Assembly (NCBI RefSeq): GCF_018614915.1
Contig: NZ_JAGGNU010000011.1
Span: 1-64,000 of the forward strand
Length of the DNA: 64,000 bases
Reading direction: 5' to 3'
DNA from: Variovorax paradoxus
Lineage (GTDB): Bacteria; Pseudomonadota; Gammaproteobacteria; Burkholderiales; Burkholderiaceae_C
Of the stretch, positions 31,489-45,353 are shown in pieces. The notes under the pieces were generated by a model, which was given only the letters and a program-made list of their open reading frames with translations, ran no database searches and was not told where the DNA came from. The translations under genes were made by a program, and so were the position numbers. Each line of letters opens with the position of its first letter. The stretch's first letter is position 1.

Positions 31489-31520
31489 CGACCGGAGGGG
31501 GCTTGGTAGCATCGGTCCCC

Positions 31521-32213
31521 ATGAATGCCTTCCCCTTCGACGCCGTCCTCTTCGACTGCGACGGCGTCCTCGTCGATTCCGAACCCATCACCAACCGCGT
31601 GCTCGCCGAGATGCTCGGCGAGCTCGGCTGGCAGCTCACGATGGAGGAGTCGATGCGCATCTTCACCGGCAAGGCGGTGAAGGACGAGGTTGCGCTGATC
31701 GAATCCATGACCGGCTTCGTCGTCACGCCCGAATGGCTGGACGGCTTTCGCGGCCGGCGCAACGCGGCGCTGGAGCGCGAGCTGCTCGCGATTCCCCATG
31801 CGGCCGGCGCGGTTCGCGCGCTGCACGCGGCGCTCGGCGGGCGCATCGCCTGCGCCTCGGGCGCCGACCGCCACAAGGTTGAGCTGCAGCTCGACAAGAT
31901 CGGCATCCTCGATTGCTTCGCCGGCCGCATCTTCAGCGGCCACGAGACGCCGCGTTCCAAGCCCGCGCCCGACGTGTACCTGGCCGCAGCCGCGGCGCTG
32001 GACGTCGACCCGGCGCGCTGCGCGGTGGTGGAAGACACGGCGACCGGCGCGACGGCCGGCGTCGCCGCGGGCGCCACCGTGTTCGGCTACAGCCCGTCCG
32101 ACCTGGGCCACAGCGGGCCGGAGGCGCTGCGCGCCGTCGGCGTGGTGCAGGTGTTCAGCGACATGGCGCAGTTGCCGGCGCTGCTCGCCGACTGGCGGCC
32201 GGTGGCGGCCTGA
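31521..32213 (+). CDS. HAD-IA family phosphatase
   Basis: This 230-residue HAD hydrolase has motif I LFDCDGVLVDSEP (nucleophile Asp12), motif II ACASGAD, motif III Lys in RSKPAPDVYLAA and motif IV VVEDTATGA. It resembles the beta-phosphoglucomutase/GS1-like branch, which dephosphorylates small sugar phosphates or nucleotides. The exact substrate is unknown. It lies 32 bases after thiC on the same strand. A role in thiamine phosphate turnover is possible but unsupported. Confidence 0.88.
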   Translation: MNAFPFDAVLFDCDGVLVDSEPITNRVLAEMLGELGWQLTMEESMRIFTGKAVKDEVALIESMTGFVVTPEWLDGFRGRRNAALERELLAIPHAAGAVRALHAALGGRIACASGADRHKVELQLDKIGILDCFAGRIFSGHETPRSKPAPDVYLAAAAALDVDPARCAVVEDTATGATAGVAAGATVFGYSPSDLGHSGPEALRAVGVVQVFSDMAQLPALLADWRPVAA

Positions 32214-32219
32214 GACGGC

Positions 32220-32417
32220 TCAGTCCGCGCGCCGCGCGGCAGCCTTGGCCATGGCGGCGAGGGCCTGCGTCATGGCCTGCGCGCGCGCCGACCAGAATCG
32301 GGCGATCAGCTTGTCGGCGTTCTCGACCACCGCGGGATGGATCCGTGAGCGGCCCGAAGTGGCCGCGAATTCGACCAGGGCCGCGTATTCGGAGGTGTCG
32401 GTGTCGGGAGTGTGCAT
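32220..32417 (-). CDS. small hypothetical protein
   Basis: This 65-residue, helical, Ala-rich soluble protein (ADKLIARFWSARAQAMTQALA) has no recognised family. It is convergent with the HAD gene, with only six bases between stops. Its reading frame avoids the long antisense overlap seen with shadow frames, and a GAGG lies shortly before the ATG. Existence is likely but not certain. Confidence 0.4.
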   Translation of the reverse strand: MHTPDTDTSEYAALVEFAATSGRSRIHPAVVENADKLIARFWSARAQAMTQALAAMAKAAARRAD

Positions 32418-32498
32418 GCCTCGATCCTAGGGCGGGGGGCTCGTCCACGGCCTGCCATGCGTGCGGGCGGCGAGCGAAGCGACGAACTTTGTCACGGA

Positions 32499-33557
32499 TC
32501 ATCCTCGCGAAGCAAGCCTCCGGCCGGTCTCCGATGCGCCGCCGCGACGGAACGCGCCCGGTGTTACACCTGCCCAGGCCCGGAAGGCGCGGGAGAAGCT
32601 CTTCTCGTTGCGAAAACCCACGGCCAGCGCGATCTGCTTGATCGGCCGCGTGGTGCGGCGCAACTGCTCGGCCGCCTGTTCGTGCCGCACTTCATCCTTC
32701 AATGCCTGCAGCGAAACGCCTTCTTCCTGCAACTGGCGATGCAGGGTGCGGGCGGACAGGTTGAGGATCACCGCCAGCGCCTCGGCCGTGGCCGCTTCCT
32801 TGCCGCGCGTGCGCAGCAGCTCGCGCACGCGCTGGCCCAGCAGCCGGTCGCGGCGGTACTGCAGCACGGTGAGCGGCAGCGCGCGTCGCAGCATGGTGCG
32901 CAGCGCCTGCTCGTCGCGCTGCAGCGGCAGCGCCAGGTAGCGTTCGTCGAAGCTGTAGCTCGCCGCCTCGGCGCCGAAGCGCAGCTCGCCGCCGAACATC
33001 AGCGGATAGGCATCGCGATGCGGCGGGGCCTCGAAGGGAAAGCTGGCCTCGCGCAGCGAGACCCGCGAATCGATGACCCAGGAGGCGTAGCCGTGCAGGA
33101 AACGCAGGTTCGACACCAGGCAGAACTCGCGCAACGCGCCGAGCGCGGCGTGCTCGCGGATCGACACCGTCGCGACGCCGCCCGCCACCTTCAGTTCGAG
33201 TGCGATGTCCTCGGTCAGGAGCCGGTGGTGACGGCACCAGCGCTTGATGGCAACCCCGAGGTTCGGCGAGCCCAGCGAGGCCCGGCACAGCATGCCGTAG
33301 GTGCCCCAGGGCAGGCGGCGGCTGAACCAGCCGAGCGCCTCGTCGTCGAGTTCCTGCATGGCGAAGCCCGACAGCACCTCGAACTGCGCGGCCGTCACGC
33401 GGCCCTGCGTGTTCCTCAGATCGCGCGGCGCAATCTGTGCCTGTGCCAGGGCCTTGGACGGGTCCATGCCATAGCGCTCGTAGCCCAGCACGATCGCTCG
33501 CACGAAGGCCATGGGCGTGGCGGCACGGAGAGCCGGCTTGAACAGGGAGGAGGACAC
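32499..33557 (-). CDS. AraC-family regulator (OruR/PF12625-like)
   Basis: This ~352-residue regulator has an N-terminal ~190-residue arabinose-binding-like domain of the OruR/ArgR-type subgroup and two C-terminal helix-turn-helices (AVILNLSARTLHRQLQEEG, IKQIALAVGFRNEKSFSRAF). I favour the GTG at 33557 because the family begins with FKPALRAATPMAFVRA. The first ATG, at 33512, would remove that block. It is divergent from liuA, so it probably regulates leucine or isovalerate degradation. A 21-bp-spaced direct repeat in the intergenic region is its likely operator. Confidence 0.8.
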   Translation of the reverse strand: MSSSLFKPALRAATPMAFVRAIVLGYERYGMDPSKALAQAQIAPRDLRNTQGRVTAAQFEVLSGFAMQELDDEALGWFSRRLPWGTYGMLCRASLGSPNLGVAIKRWCRHHRLLTEDIALELKVAGGVATVSIREHAALGALREFCLVSNLRFLHGYASWVIDSRVSLREASFPFEAPPHRDAYPLMFGGELRFGAEAASYSFDERYLALPLQRDEQALRTMLRRALPLTVLQYRRDRLLGQRVRELLRTRGKEAATAEALAVILNLSARTLHRQLQEEGVSLQALKDEVRHEQAAEQLRRTTRPIKQIALAVGFRNEKSFSRAFRAWAGVTPGAFRRGGASETGRRLASRG

Positions 33558-33585
33558 GGATGGGCGCGATCTCGATGACGCGATA

Positions 33586-33612
33586 TGCAACCATTGTGGC
33601 GCCAATTGCAAC
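33586..33612. promoter_or_regulatory. direct repeat, candidate AraC-type operator
   Basis: TGCAAC occurs at 33586 and again at 33607, exactly 21 bases (two helical turns) apart, between the divergent AraC-type gene and liuA. TGGCGCCA lies between the two. Two direct half-sites 21 bases apart are the classic arrangement for AraC-family binding. No LiuR-type ACGT palindrome is seen here. Confidence 0.45.
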
Positions 33613-33686
33613 GGCAGGGGGCGTAAGCTGCGCCTTCTTGCGCCGGAATCCTGCGCGACCGACACCGCCTGTGAGGAGACAACCCC

Positions 33687-34859
33687 ATGCATGACCCCGG
33701 CCTGAACTTCGACCTGGGCGAGACCATCGACTCGCTGCGCGATGCGATCCAGACCTTCGCCGCCAACGAGATCGCGCCGCGCGCGGCCGACATCGACCGC
33801 GAGAACCTGTTCCCCCACGACCTCTGGAAGAAGCTCGGCGAGCTCGGCCTGCACGGCATGACCGTGAAGGAGGAATACGGCGGCACCGAGCTCGGCTATC
33901 TGGCCCACATCGTGGCGATGGAAGAAGTGTCGCGCGCGTCGGCTTCGGTCGGTCTCTCCTACGGCGCGCACTCCAACCTGTGCGTCAACCAGATCCACCG
34001 CAACGGCAGCGCGGCGCAGAAGAAGAAGTACCTGCCGAAGCTGGTGAGCGGCGAGCACGTGGGCGCACTCGCGATGAGCGAGCCCAATGCCGGCTCCGAC
34101 GTGGTCAGCATGAAGCTGCGCGCCGAGAAGAAGGGCGACCGCTACGTACTCAACGGCGGCAAGATGTGGATCACCAACGGCGGCGACGCCGACACGCTCG
34201 TGATCTACGCCAAGACCGAACCCGAGATGGGCGCGCGCGGCATGACGGCCTTCATCGTCGAGAAAGGCTTCAAGGGCTTCTCGGCCGGCACCAAGCTCGA
34301 CAAGCTCGGCATGCGCGGCTCCAACACCTACCCGCTCTTCTTCGACAACTGCGAGGTGCCGGAGGAGAACGTGCTGGGCGGCGAGGGCGCCGGCGCCAAG
34401 GTGTTGATGAGCGGCCTCGACTACGAGCGCGCCGTGCTCTCCGGCGGCCCGCTCGGCATCATGGCCGCCTGCATGGACGCCGTGCTGCCCTTCGTGCACG
34501 AGCGCAAGCAGTTCGGCCAGAGCATCGGCGAGTTCCAGCTCATGCAGGGCAAGCTGGCCGACATGTACTCGACCTGGCAGGCGACGCGGGCCTATGTCTA
34601 CGCGGTCGGCAAGGCCTGCGACCGCAACGACCATGCGCGCACCTTCCGCAAGGACGCCGCGGGCGCCATCCTCTACTCGGCCGAGAAGGCGACCTGGATG
34701 GCCGGCGAGGCGATCCAGGCGCTGGGCGGCGTGGGCTACACCAACGAGTTCCCCGTGGGGCGGCTGTGGCGCGATGCCAAGCTTTACGAGATCGGCGCCG
34801 GCACCAGCGAGATCCGGCGCATGCTGATCGGGCGCGAACTGTTCGCCGAAACCGCCTGA
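33687..34859 (+). CDS. liuA: isovaleryl-CoA dehydrogenase
   Basis: This enzyme carries out the first committed step of leucine degradation after the branched-chain keto acid dehydrogenase: isovaleryl-CoA to 3-methylcrotonyl-CoA, with FAD and ETF. It has 390 residues. The catalytic base is Glu247 in [14 protein letters not shown], the helix-G position diagnostic of isovaleryl-CoA dehydrogenase. The usual C-terminal Glu position reads Gly in [12 protein letters not shown]. It is the first gene of the liu operon and divergent from the AraC-type regulator gene. Confidence 0.96.
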   Translation: MHDPGLNFDLGETIDSLRDAIQTFAANEIAPRAADIDRENLFPHDLWKKLGELGLHGMTVKEEYGGTELGYLAHIVAMEEVSRASASVGLSYGAHSNLCVNQIHRNGSAAQKKKYLPKLVSGEHVGALAMSEPNAGSDVVSMKLRAEKKGDRYVLNGGKMWITNGGDADTLVIYAKTEPEMGARGMTAFIVEKGFKGFSAGTKLDKLGMRGSNTYPLFFDNCEVPEENVLGGEGAGAKVLMSGLDYERAVLSGGPLGIMAACMDAVLPFVHERKQFGQSIGEFQLMQGKLADMYSTWQATRAYVYAVGKACDRNDHARTFRKDAAGAILYSAEKATWMAGEAIQALGGVGYTNEFPVGRLWRDAKLYEIGAGTSEIRRMLIGRELFAETA

Positions 34860-34870
34860 AGGAGTTGGCC

Positions 34871-36534
<1,664 letters not shown>

Positions 36535-36538
<4 letters not shown>

Positions 36539-36620
36539 ACGCAGCGCAGAACCGCTTCAAGCAAGTTCGCACCCCCTCGGGGGGCAGCGAGGACACGACA
36601 GTGCCGAGCGTGGGGGCTCA

Positions 36621-36624
<4 letters not shown>
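36535..36624 (+). CDS. 29-codon bridging ORF upstream of liuB
   Basis: This short frame starts at an ATG overlapping the ligase stop (ATGA at 36535) and ends at a TGA overlapping the liuB ATG (ATGA at 36621). It thus links the two genes without a gap. Most of it is translated repeat element ([15 protein letters not shown]). It is unlikely to make a functional protein but could couple translation of liuB to that of the ligase. Confidence 0.3.
36571..36620. repeat. dispersed GC-rich element, copy next to liuB
   Basis: This element contains CCCCCTCGGGGGGCAGCGA and ends with GAGCGTGGGGGCTCA directly before the liuB ATG. It matches the element inside uvrA at 52857-52938 and, in reverse orientation, the elements at 10-121 and 50496-50590. 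It probably supplies the liuB leader, including its G-rich ribosome site. Confidence 0.7.
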
Positions 36625-38225
<1,601 letters not shown>

Positions 38226-38238
38226 GGCGAGGGCCGCC

Positions 38239-38748
38239 ATGTCGCTTCCCAACTACTTCGCGAGCCTCGGGCGCTACCACGTCTGGGCCACGCACAAGCT
38301 GCTGGCGACCAACCTCGGCGCGCTGTCCGATGCCGACTGGCATCGCGACTGCGGCCTGTTCTTTCGCTCGGTGCACCGCACGGTCAACCACCTGCTGGTG
38401 GCCGACAACATCTGGTACGCGCGCTTCGCCGAAGGCCGTTCGCCGCGCATCCCGCTCGACACCGAGCTGCACGCCGAGCGCGCCGCGCTGTGCGAGGCGC
38501 TGGGCGCGGCGGTGACGCGCTGGAGCCCCTGGCTCGCGACGCTCGGGCCGGAGCGCTACGATGGCGAGCTGGCCTACACGCGCAACAACGGCGAGGAAGT
38601 GCGCATTCCTTTTGCACCGGCGCTCGGCCACGTGTTCAACCATGCAACCCACCATCGCGGCCAGCTGACGGCCGCGCTGACGGCGATGGTCCAGCCCGGG
38701 CCCGAGATCGACTGGGTCTATCTGTTGCAACAGGAAGCCAAACCATGA
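38239..38748 (+). CDS. DinB-family protein
   Basis: This 169-residue protein of the DinB/YfiT four-helix-bundle fold has the typical three metal-binding histidines, one in the HRTVNHLLVADNIW helix and two in GHVFNHATHHRGQLTAAL. Family members are thiol-dependent transferases or uncharacterised. Why one sits inside a liu operon is not clear, though it recurs there in this group (from memory). Its stop overlaps the liuC start (ATGA). Confidence 0.85.
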   Translation: MSLPNYFASLGRYHVWATHKLLATNLGALSDADWHRDCGLFFRSVHRTVNHLLVADNIWYARFAEGRSPRIPLDTELHAERAALCEALGAAVTRWSPWLATLGPERYDGELAYTRNNGEEVRIPFAPALGHVFNHATHHRGQLTAALTAMVQPGPEIDWVYLLQQEAKP

Positions 38749-39545
38749 GCACAACCTTCACCACGCTCGAACTCACGATCGAAGGCGCCGTCGCGCGCAT
38801 CTGGCTCAACCGGCCGGAGCTGCGCAATGCCTTCGACGATGTCGTCATCCGCGAGCTCGACGAGGCCTTCTCGCAAGCGGGCGCGGCGCCGCAGGTGCGC
38901 GTGATCGTGCTCGGCGCCAACGGGCCGGCCTTCTGCGCCGGCGCGAATCTCAACTGGATGCGCCGCGCAGCCGACTTCACCGACGAAGAGAACAAGGCGG
39001 ATGCAGGCGGCCTGGCCGCGATGCTGCGCACCATCCACGAGAGCCCGAAGCCGGTGATCGCGCGCGTGCAGGGCGACGTGTACGCCGGTGGCATGGGGCT
39101 GGTGGCGGCCTGCGACGTCGCGGTGTCGGTGGACACGGCGTGGTACTGCCTGAGCGAGGTCAAGATTGGCCTGATCCCTGCGACCATCAGCCCCTACGTG
39201 CTGCGCGCCATGGGCACGCGCGCGGCGCAGCGCTACTTCCTCACGGCCGAGCGCTTCACCGCGGCCGAAGCGCATCGCATCGGCTTCGTGCACGAGGTGG
39301 TGGCGGCCGATGCGCTCGACGCCAAGGTGGCCGAGCTGGTGAAGGCCTTCACCGGCGCCAGCCCGGCGGCGGTGCGGGCATGCAAGCAGCTGATCGCAGA
39401 GGTCGCAGGCCGCGAGATCGACGACGCGCTGATCGCGACGACGGTGCAGCGCATTGCCGACATCCGCGCCAGCGAAGAGGGGCGCGAGGGCGTGCAGGCC
39501 TTTCTGCAGAAGCGCAAGCCGTCCTGGCTCGGCGAGCAGAAATGA
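38745..39545 (+). CDS. liuC: methylglutaconyl-CoA hydratase (enoyl-CoA hydratase family)
   Basis: This enzyme hydrates 3-methylglutaconyl-CoA to HMG-CoA. The 266-residue crotonase-fold protein has the oxyanion-hole blocks GPAFCAGANLNWM and VQGDVYAGGMGLVAACDVAVS, and EVKIGLIPATISPYVL carrying the catalytic Glu. The specific assignment rests on its place between liuB and liuD. By sequence alone it is a general enoyl-CoA hydratase. The ATG at 38745 overlaps the DinB-like stop, and its own stop overlaps the next start by ATGA. Confidence 0.92.
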   Translation: MSTTFTTLELTIEGAVARIWLNRPELRNAFDDVVIRELDEAFSQAGAAPQVRVIVLGANGPAFCAGANLNWMRRAADFTDEENKADAGGLAAMLRTIHESPKPVIARVQGDVYAGGMGLVAACDVAVSVDTAWYCLSEVKIGLIPATISPYVLRAMGTRAAQRYFLTAERFTAAEAHRIGFVHEVVAADALDAKVAELVKAFTGASPAAVRACKQLIAEVAGREIDDALIATTVQRIADIRASEEGREGVQAFLQKRKPSWLGEQK

Positions 39546-40213
39546 CTTCGCTCGACCTGCCGCAACTGCTCGCGCTGGCCGCTGCCATCGGCTGGGCCAG
39601 CGGCGTGCGGCTCTACCTGGTCGTGCTGCTCACCGGCCTGGCCGGCTACCTCGGCTGGGTGCAGCTGCCGGGCGGCCTGCAGCTGCTCGCGCATCCGGTG
39701 GTCATCGCGGCCAGCGGCTTCATGGTCTTCATCGAGTTCTTTGCCGACAAGATCCCGGGCCTCGACTCGCTGTGGGACATGGTGCACACGGCGATCCGCA
39801 TTCCGGCCGGCGCGGCGCTAGCGGCCAGCGTCTTCGGCTCCGACCATGCGGTGATGGCGATCGTGGCCGCGCTGCTGGGTGGCGGCTTCGCGGCCACCGC
39901 GCATGCGGCCAAGGCCACCACGCGCGCCGCCATCAACACCTCGCCCGAGCCCTTCAGCAACATCGGCGCCTCGCTGGTCGAAGACTCGATGGTGCCGGCC
40001 GGCCTGTGGCTGGCCGTCGCGCATCCGCTGGTGTTCGGCGTTCTGTTCATCGCCGTGTTGGTGCTCAGCGTCTGGTTGATCCGCAAGAGCTGGCGTTTCC
40101 TCAAGGCGCTGTTCGGCCGCGTGGCCCGCATCTTCAGCGGGCGGCCGGATCCCGGCGTGGTATCGGCATTCCAGTTCAAGAAAAATTCCCCGGAAGACAC
40201 CCCTCATGTTTAA
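39542..40213 (+). CDS. DUF4126 membrane protein
   Basis: This 223-residue integral membrane protein has about five membrane segments and the DUF4126 pattern (GVRLYLVVLLTGLAGYLG, FFADKIPGLDSLWDMVHTAIR, SPEPFSNIGASLVED). Its function is unknown. It is coupled to liuC by ATGA. Its stop TAA is read within ATGTTTAA, whose ATG (40206) begins the first of three copies of the liuD start, so originally the gene must have overlapped liuD by eight bases. Confidence 0.85.
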   Translation: MTSLDLPQLLALAAAIGWASGVRLYLVVLLTGLAGYLGWVQLPGGLQLLAHPVVIAASGFMVFIEFFADKIPGLDSLWDMVHTAIRIPAGAALAASVFGSDHAVMAIVAALLGGGFAATAHAAKATTRAAINTSPEPFSNIGASLVEDSMVPAGLWLAVAHPLVFGVLFIAVLVLSVWLIRKSWRFLKALFGRVARIFSGRPDPGVVSAFQFKKNSPEDTPHV

Positions 40214-40441
40214 GAAGATCCTGATCGCCAACCGCGGTGACCAGTCGCGAAGCGGCGCAGCGGCAAAGCCAAATTGCCTGGCACGCGCAGCGTGCGGAGG
40301 CGATTTCACCGCGGAGACGCGCCATGTTTAAGAAGATCTTGATCGCCAATCGCGGTGACCAGCCGCGAAGCGGCGCAGCGGCAAAGCCAAATTGCCTGGC
40401 ACGCGCAGCGTGCGGAGGCGATTTCACCGCGGAGACGCGCC
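40206..40441 (+). repeat. two 118-bp tandem copies carrying false liuD starts
   Basis: Copies at 40206-40323 and 40324-40441 differ at three positions. Each begins with the first ~35 bases of liuD (ATGTTTAAGAAGATC...), leaves the native sequence after CGCGGTGA, and contains the hairpin GCACGC-GCA-GCGTGC and a 16-base reverse complement of native liuD 40469-40484. Because 118 is not a multiple of three, each false start opens a different frame. Each frame stops at a TAA five bases inside the next copy (40331 and 40449), giving 41-codon leader ORFs coupled end to end to the true liuD start. Confidence 0.9.
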
Positions 40442-42436
<1,995 letters not shown>

Positions 42437-42445
42437 GCTCCGGGA

Positions 42446-43375
42446 ATGCGAATCACCGTCTGCCTCACCGACAACCGCCCCGACGCCTGGATCGAGGGCC
42501 TGCGCGCTGCGCTGCCTGGCGCCGAAGTGGAAAACTGGAAGCCCGGCGCGCAGCAGGCCGATCACGCCGTGGTCTGGGCGCCGCCGCAGTCCTTCATCGA
42601 CGAGCAGCCCGCGCTGCGCGGTATCTTCAACATCGGCGCCGGCGTCGATGCGCTGCTCAAGCTCAGGCTGCCGCCGCAAGCCAAGGTGGTCCGGCTCGAC
42701 GACGCCGGCATGTCGGTGCAGATGGCCGAGTACGTCTGCCATGCGCTGATCCGGCATTTCCGCGAGTTCGACATCTACGAGGCCGATGCCAGTGAAGGCC
42801 GCTGGAGCTTCCGCAAGCCGCGCGAGCGCGAGGACTTCGCGGTCGGCGTGATGGGGCTCGGCGTGCTCGGCGAGCGCGTGGCCAGGGCGGTCGCGCAGTT
42901 CGAGTTCCCGGTCAACGGCTGGAGCCGTTCGCCCAAGGCGGTCGAGGGGCTGCGCTGCTTTGCCGGCGAGGCGGAGTTCGACGCCTTTCTCGGCGCGACC
43001 CGCGTGCTGGTCAATCTGCTGCCGCTGACCGAGGCGACGCGCGGCGTCCTCAACCGCCGGACGCTGTCGCGCCTGAATGGCGGCGAACCGGGCGGCTACC
43101 TGATCAACGTCGCGCGCGGTGCGCACCTGGTCGAGCCCGACCTGATCCCGTTGCTCGACAGCGGCCAACTGGCCGGCGCCACGCTCGACGTGTTCGAGGT
43201 CGAGCCGCTGCCGGCCGAGCATCCCTTCTGGCGCCATCCGAGAATCACGGTGACGCCGCACGGCTCCGCGCGCACGGTGCGCGAGGCCTCGATCGCGCAG
43301 ATCGCAGCCAAGATCCGGGCGGTCGAGCGCGGGGAGCGCGTGGCGGGAGTGGTCGATCCGTTGCGTGGCTATTGA
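42446..43375 (+). CDS. ghrA: glyoxylate/hydroxypyruvate reductase A-like dehydrogenase
   Basis: This 309-residue NAD(P)-dependent D-2-hydroxyacid dehydrogenase is of the GhrA type. It has the nucleotide motif GVMGLGVLGERVA near residue 135, SRSPK suggesting NADP preference, YLINVARGAHLVEPDL with the substrate Arg, and the late catalytic His in ITVTPHGSART. It reduces glyoxylate or hydroxypyruvate. It starts 9 bases after liuD but is not part of the known liu pathway. Confidence 0.88.
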   Translation: MRITVCLTDNRPDAWIEGLRAALPGAEVENWKPGAQQADHAVVWAPPQSFIDEQPALRGIFNIGAGVDALLKLRLPPQAKVVRLDDAGMSVQMAEYVCHALIRHFREFDIYEADASEGRWSFRKPREREDFAVGVMGLGVLGERVARAVAQFEFPVNGWSRSPKAVEGLRCFAGEAEFDAFLGATRVLVNLLPLTEATRGVLNRRTLSRLNGGEPGGYLINVARGAHLVEPDLIPLLDSGQLAGATLDVFEVEPLPAEHPFWRHPRITVTPHGSARTVREASIAQIAAKIRAVERGERVAGVVDPLRGY

Positions 43376-43412
43376 TTGCGGCTTGCAATGCGATGCGGGC
43401 TCTTGACTCGGC

Positions 43413-43750
43413 TCAGGCTGCTCGAATGGTGGAAAGCTGAGCCGGATTGCCGCTGTTGGATGTTGCTGGGTTGATGGTGAGCGAGTCGATCAAGGTGTCG
43501 TTCGCGGTCAAGCCTACATTGGCGGATTTCCTATCTCGGGCTTCTGATTTTCTGATTAATAGCTTCGCCAGATAGTCGGCGAGATCGGCTTCTTCATCGG
43601 TAAGGCCTTTAGCCCACGTAGCTTTCGCTTTCGCCTTCGCCTGGATCCTTTCAGCTTCGTCGGAAAGCCCCTGCTCGACGTCTGAAGTGGGTTTCTGGTA
43701 CTGCTCGGGCGCATAAATTACCGGCTTTCCCGAAACGGTTCTTTCGAAAA
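43413..43750 (-). pseudogene. out-of-frame 3' continuation of the putative effector gene
   Basis: On the minus strand, a frame shifted by -1 relative to the main effector frame continues coding-like sequence for ~111 codons: FERTVSGKPVIYAPEQYQKP, a charged helical stretch around EAERIQAKAKAKATWAKGL, and a Ser/Thr/Asn-rich end (SLTINPATSNSGNPAQ). Adding one T to the T4 tract (A4 at 43747-43750 on the plus strand) would join it to the upstream frame. It may be a recent frameshift or a base-calling error. Confidence 0.55.
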
Positions 43751-45337
43751 TATGCTGTTCGCGGACGAAATCGGCATCGGCGGTTGCGCGACCAATAGCT
43801 TGGCCTGCTGGTCGGCGAGTTGCTGTGTCGACGCGCTGGTAGCTTCCGCTGCAGCCGGTATCGACGGTTGCACAGTCGTCGGCGCGGTGCTCACAGGAAT
43901 TGCAGGCGCACTTGCTGCAGCAGTGGGCGCCGCACTCTGGGCGCTGCTTTGCTTTTGGGCTTCCAAAAGCGCGTCGCGCCATTGCGTCGCCAGGCCCTGA
44001 ACCTTTTTCACGTCAAAGCCAGCCTTGTTGAGCAGCTCTTTTTCGATGAGAGGAGCAAATTGCTTTGTGGCCATGTCCGCGAAGAGCTGGCCCGAGTCAG
44101 CTTTGGAGCTGGCAAACTTGTCTGGAATCACGGTCTTCAGGTAACGATCCAGCAGGTTTTTGATGTTTCGGCGCTCAATTTCTTTCAGCTTGTGGATTAT
44201 TTCATTGCCCTTGGCCTGGAGGACGAGCTCGCCGTGGTCCAGGGCCAACTGGGTTTTTTTTGCTCCTTGAGGATGCTTGCTGAGCAGCGTGCGCATTTTT
44301 TCACTGGCCGCGAGCTGACTGTCAAGTCGAGTTGGGGCCCGCGGTGAAGCCATGGGGTTTTGCTTCAGATCGTCTGCCAGCGCTTCCGTCTTCGCTTGGT
44401 CGCCGCTGGGTACTTCGGGCTTCGCGTGAGTCTTTGAAAAAAACGCGGTCAAGCCATCTTTCCACTCGTTCGCGTGCTGGAGAGCTGCATCGATGTCGAT
44501 TTCGTCCCCCATCATTGCTACTTCCTGAAACCACTTGGTGTGGGGCCCGCTGATCTTGTCCACCATACCGCTTCCACCCCCTCCTTCCCACAGCGGAGCG
44601 AAGCGTTCCTCGAGCAGACTCTCCCGCTCTTCCAGGCTGAGCGTGCTCAACTGGATGGGCGCGGGCTGTCCATCGGCCGTATTCCTGGCCGGAGATTCGG
44701 CTTGCTTGCCTGGGCTGGATGCTGTGAAGTTAAACCGGCCATTTGCATCGAGGGCCACTTTCGCCTTTGAGGCTGTCGGGTGGAGCCCGCGCAGCGCCTT
44801 CAACTCCCTGCTGATGTGGGTGGCGACGCCTATCTGAGCCATATGCCGTTCGGTGCCCGGGGGGTTCGGTCCTGCAACTGTGCCGGCTTTGGCGGGGGCC
44901 GATGCCGAGGGCGCAGCAGACGATCTCGGAGGAGCCACTTCCAGGCTCTTTTCTTTTTGGTAGGCGAGAAGCTCGTTCTCCCATGCTGTCAGCAGACCAT
45001 AAACCTCGCGGATATCGAATGTTCCGTTCGTCTTGTTTGCGATTTTTTTAAAATGAGCTTGAGAGAATGCGTAGGATAGCGGGTCGACGAAATTCAAGCA
45101 CCCGATCAGCGATTTTTTCAGTGCAGCTGTTTGAGAGTTTCGATCGGGCAGCGAAGAGTTCAATTTTTTACCCCAATCGCGTGAGCCGGATTTTATCGAC
45201 GTCGATTTTATTGAACCGTCAAGCTTCGCCGTGTTGCCTTCCAGGAGAAGATCTTTGAGAATCTCCTTGCTCTGGCGAATGGCATCGTACTGCTTTTCCA
45301 ATTGGACGGTAGGTCTGGAGCGTTGGATATTAGGCAT
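43718..45337 (-). CDS. putative type III secreted effector with three internal repeats
   Basis: This 539-residue reading frame matches no family I recognise. The first 12 residues lack acidic amino acids and have Ile at position 4 (MPNIQRSRPTVQ), as in many Hrp-type export signals. Three degenerate helical units (about 22-131, 172-304, 342-465) each end in a FDxxxVxGLxxxWxxxLL-like motif (108-124, 280-297, 441-458). Pro/Ala/Ser-rich linkers separate them. No enzyme motif, signal peptide or membrane segment is seen. It lies 16 bases after a CesT-like chaperone gene, with GGAG before its ATG. GC content is clearly lower than its neighbours. Effector status is inferred from context. Confidence 0.6.
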   Translation of the reverse strand: MPNIQRSRPTVQLEKQYDAIRQSKEILKDLLLEGNTAKLDGSIKSTSIKSGSRDWGKKLNSSLPDRNSQTAALKKSLIGCLNFVDPLSYAFSQAHFKKIANKTNGTFDIREVYGLLTAWENELLAYQKEKSLEVAPPRSSAAPSASAPAKAGTVAGPNPPGTERHMAQIGVATHISRELKALRGLHPTASKAKVALDANGRFNFTASSPGKQAESPARNTADGQPAPIQLSTLSLEERESLLEERFAPLWEGGGGSGMVDKISGPHTKWFQEVAMMGDEIDIDAALQHANEWKDGLTAFFSKTHAKPEVPSGDQAKTEALADDLKQNPMASPRAPTRLDSQLAASEKMRTLLSKHPQGAKKTQLALDHGELVLQAKGNEIIHKLKEIERRNIKNLLDRYLKTVIPDKFASSKADSGQLFADMATKQFAPLIEKELLNKAGFDVKKVQGLATQWRDALLEAQKQSSAQSAAPTAAASAPAIPVSTAPTTVQPSIPAAAEATSASTQQLADQQAKLLVAQPPMPISSANSIFSKEPFRESR

Positions 45338-45353
45338 TTGCAGACTCCAAAAA

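Noticed and set aside
40355..40441. GTG start of liuD inside the second repeat copy
   Set aside because: It would add translated repeat (SREAAQRQSQIAWHAQ) ahead of the conserved FKKILIANRG start.
43750..43982. Cysteine-rich start of the -1 frame (MARRAFGSPKAKQRPECG) as a separate small gene
   Set aside because: This part overlaps the well-formed repeat and linker of the main effector frame, so it is out-of-frame translation. Only the part after ~43750 looks coding.
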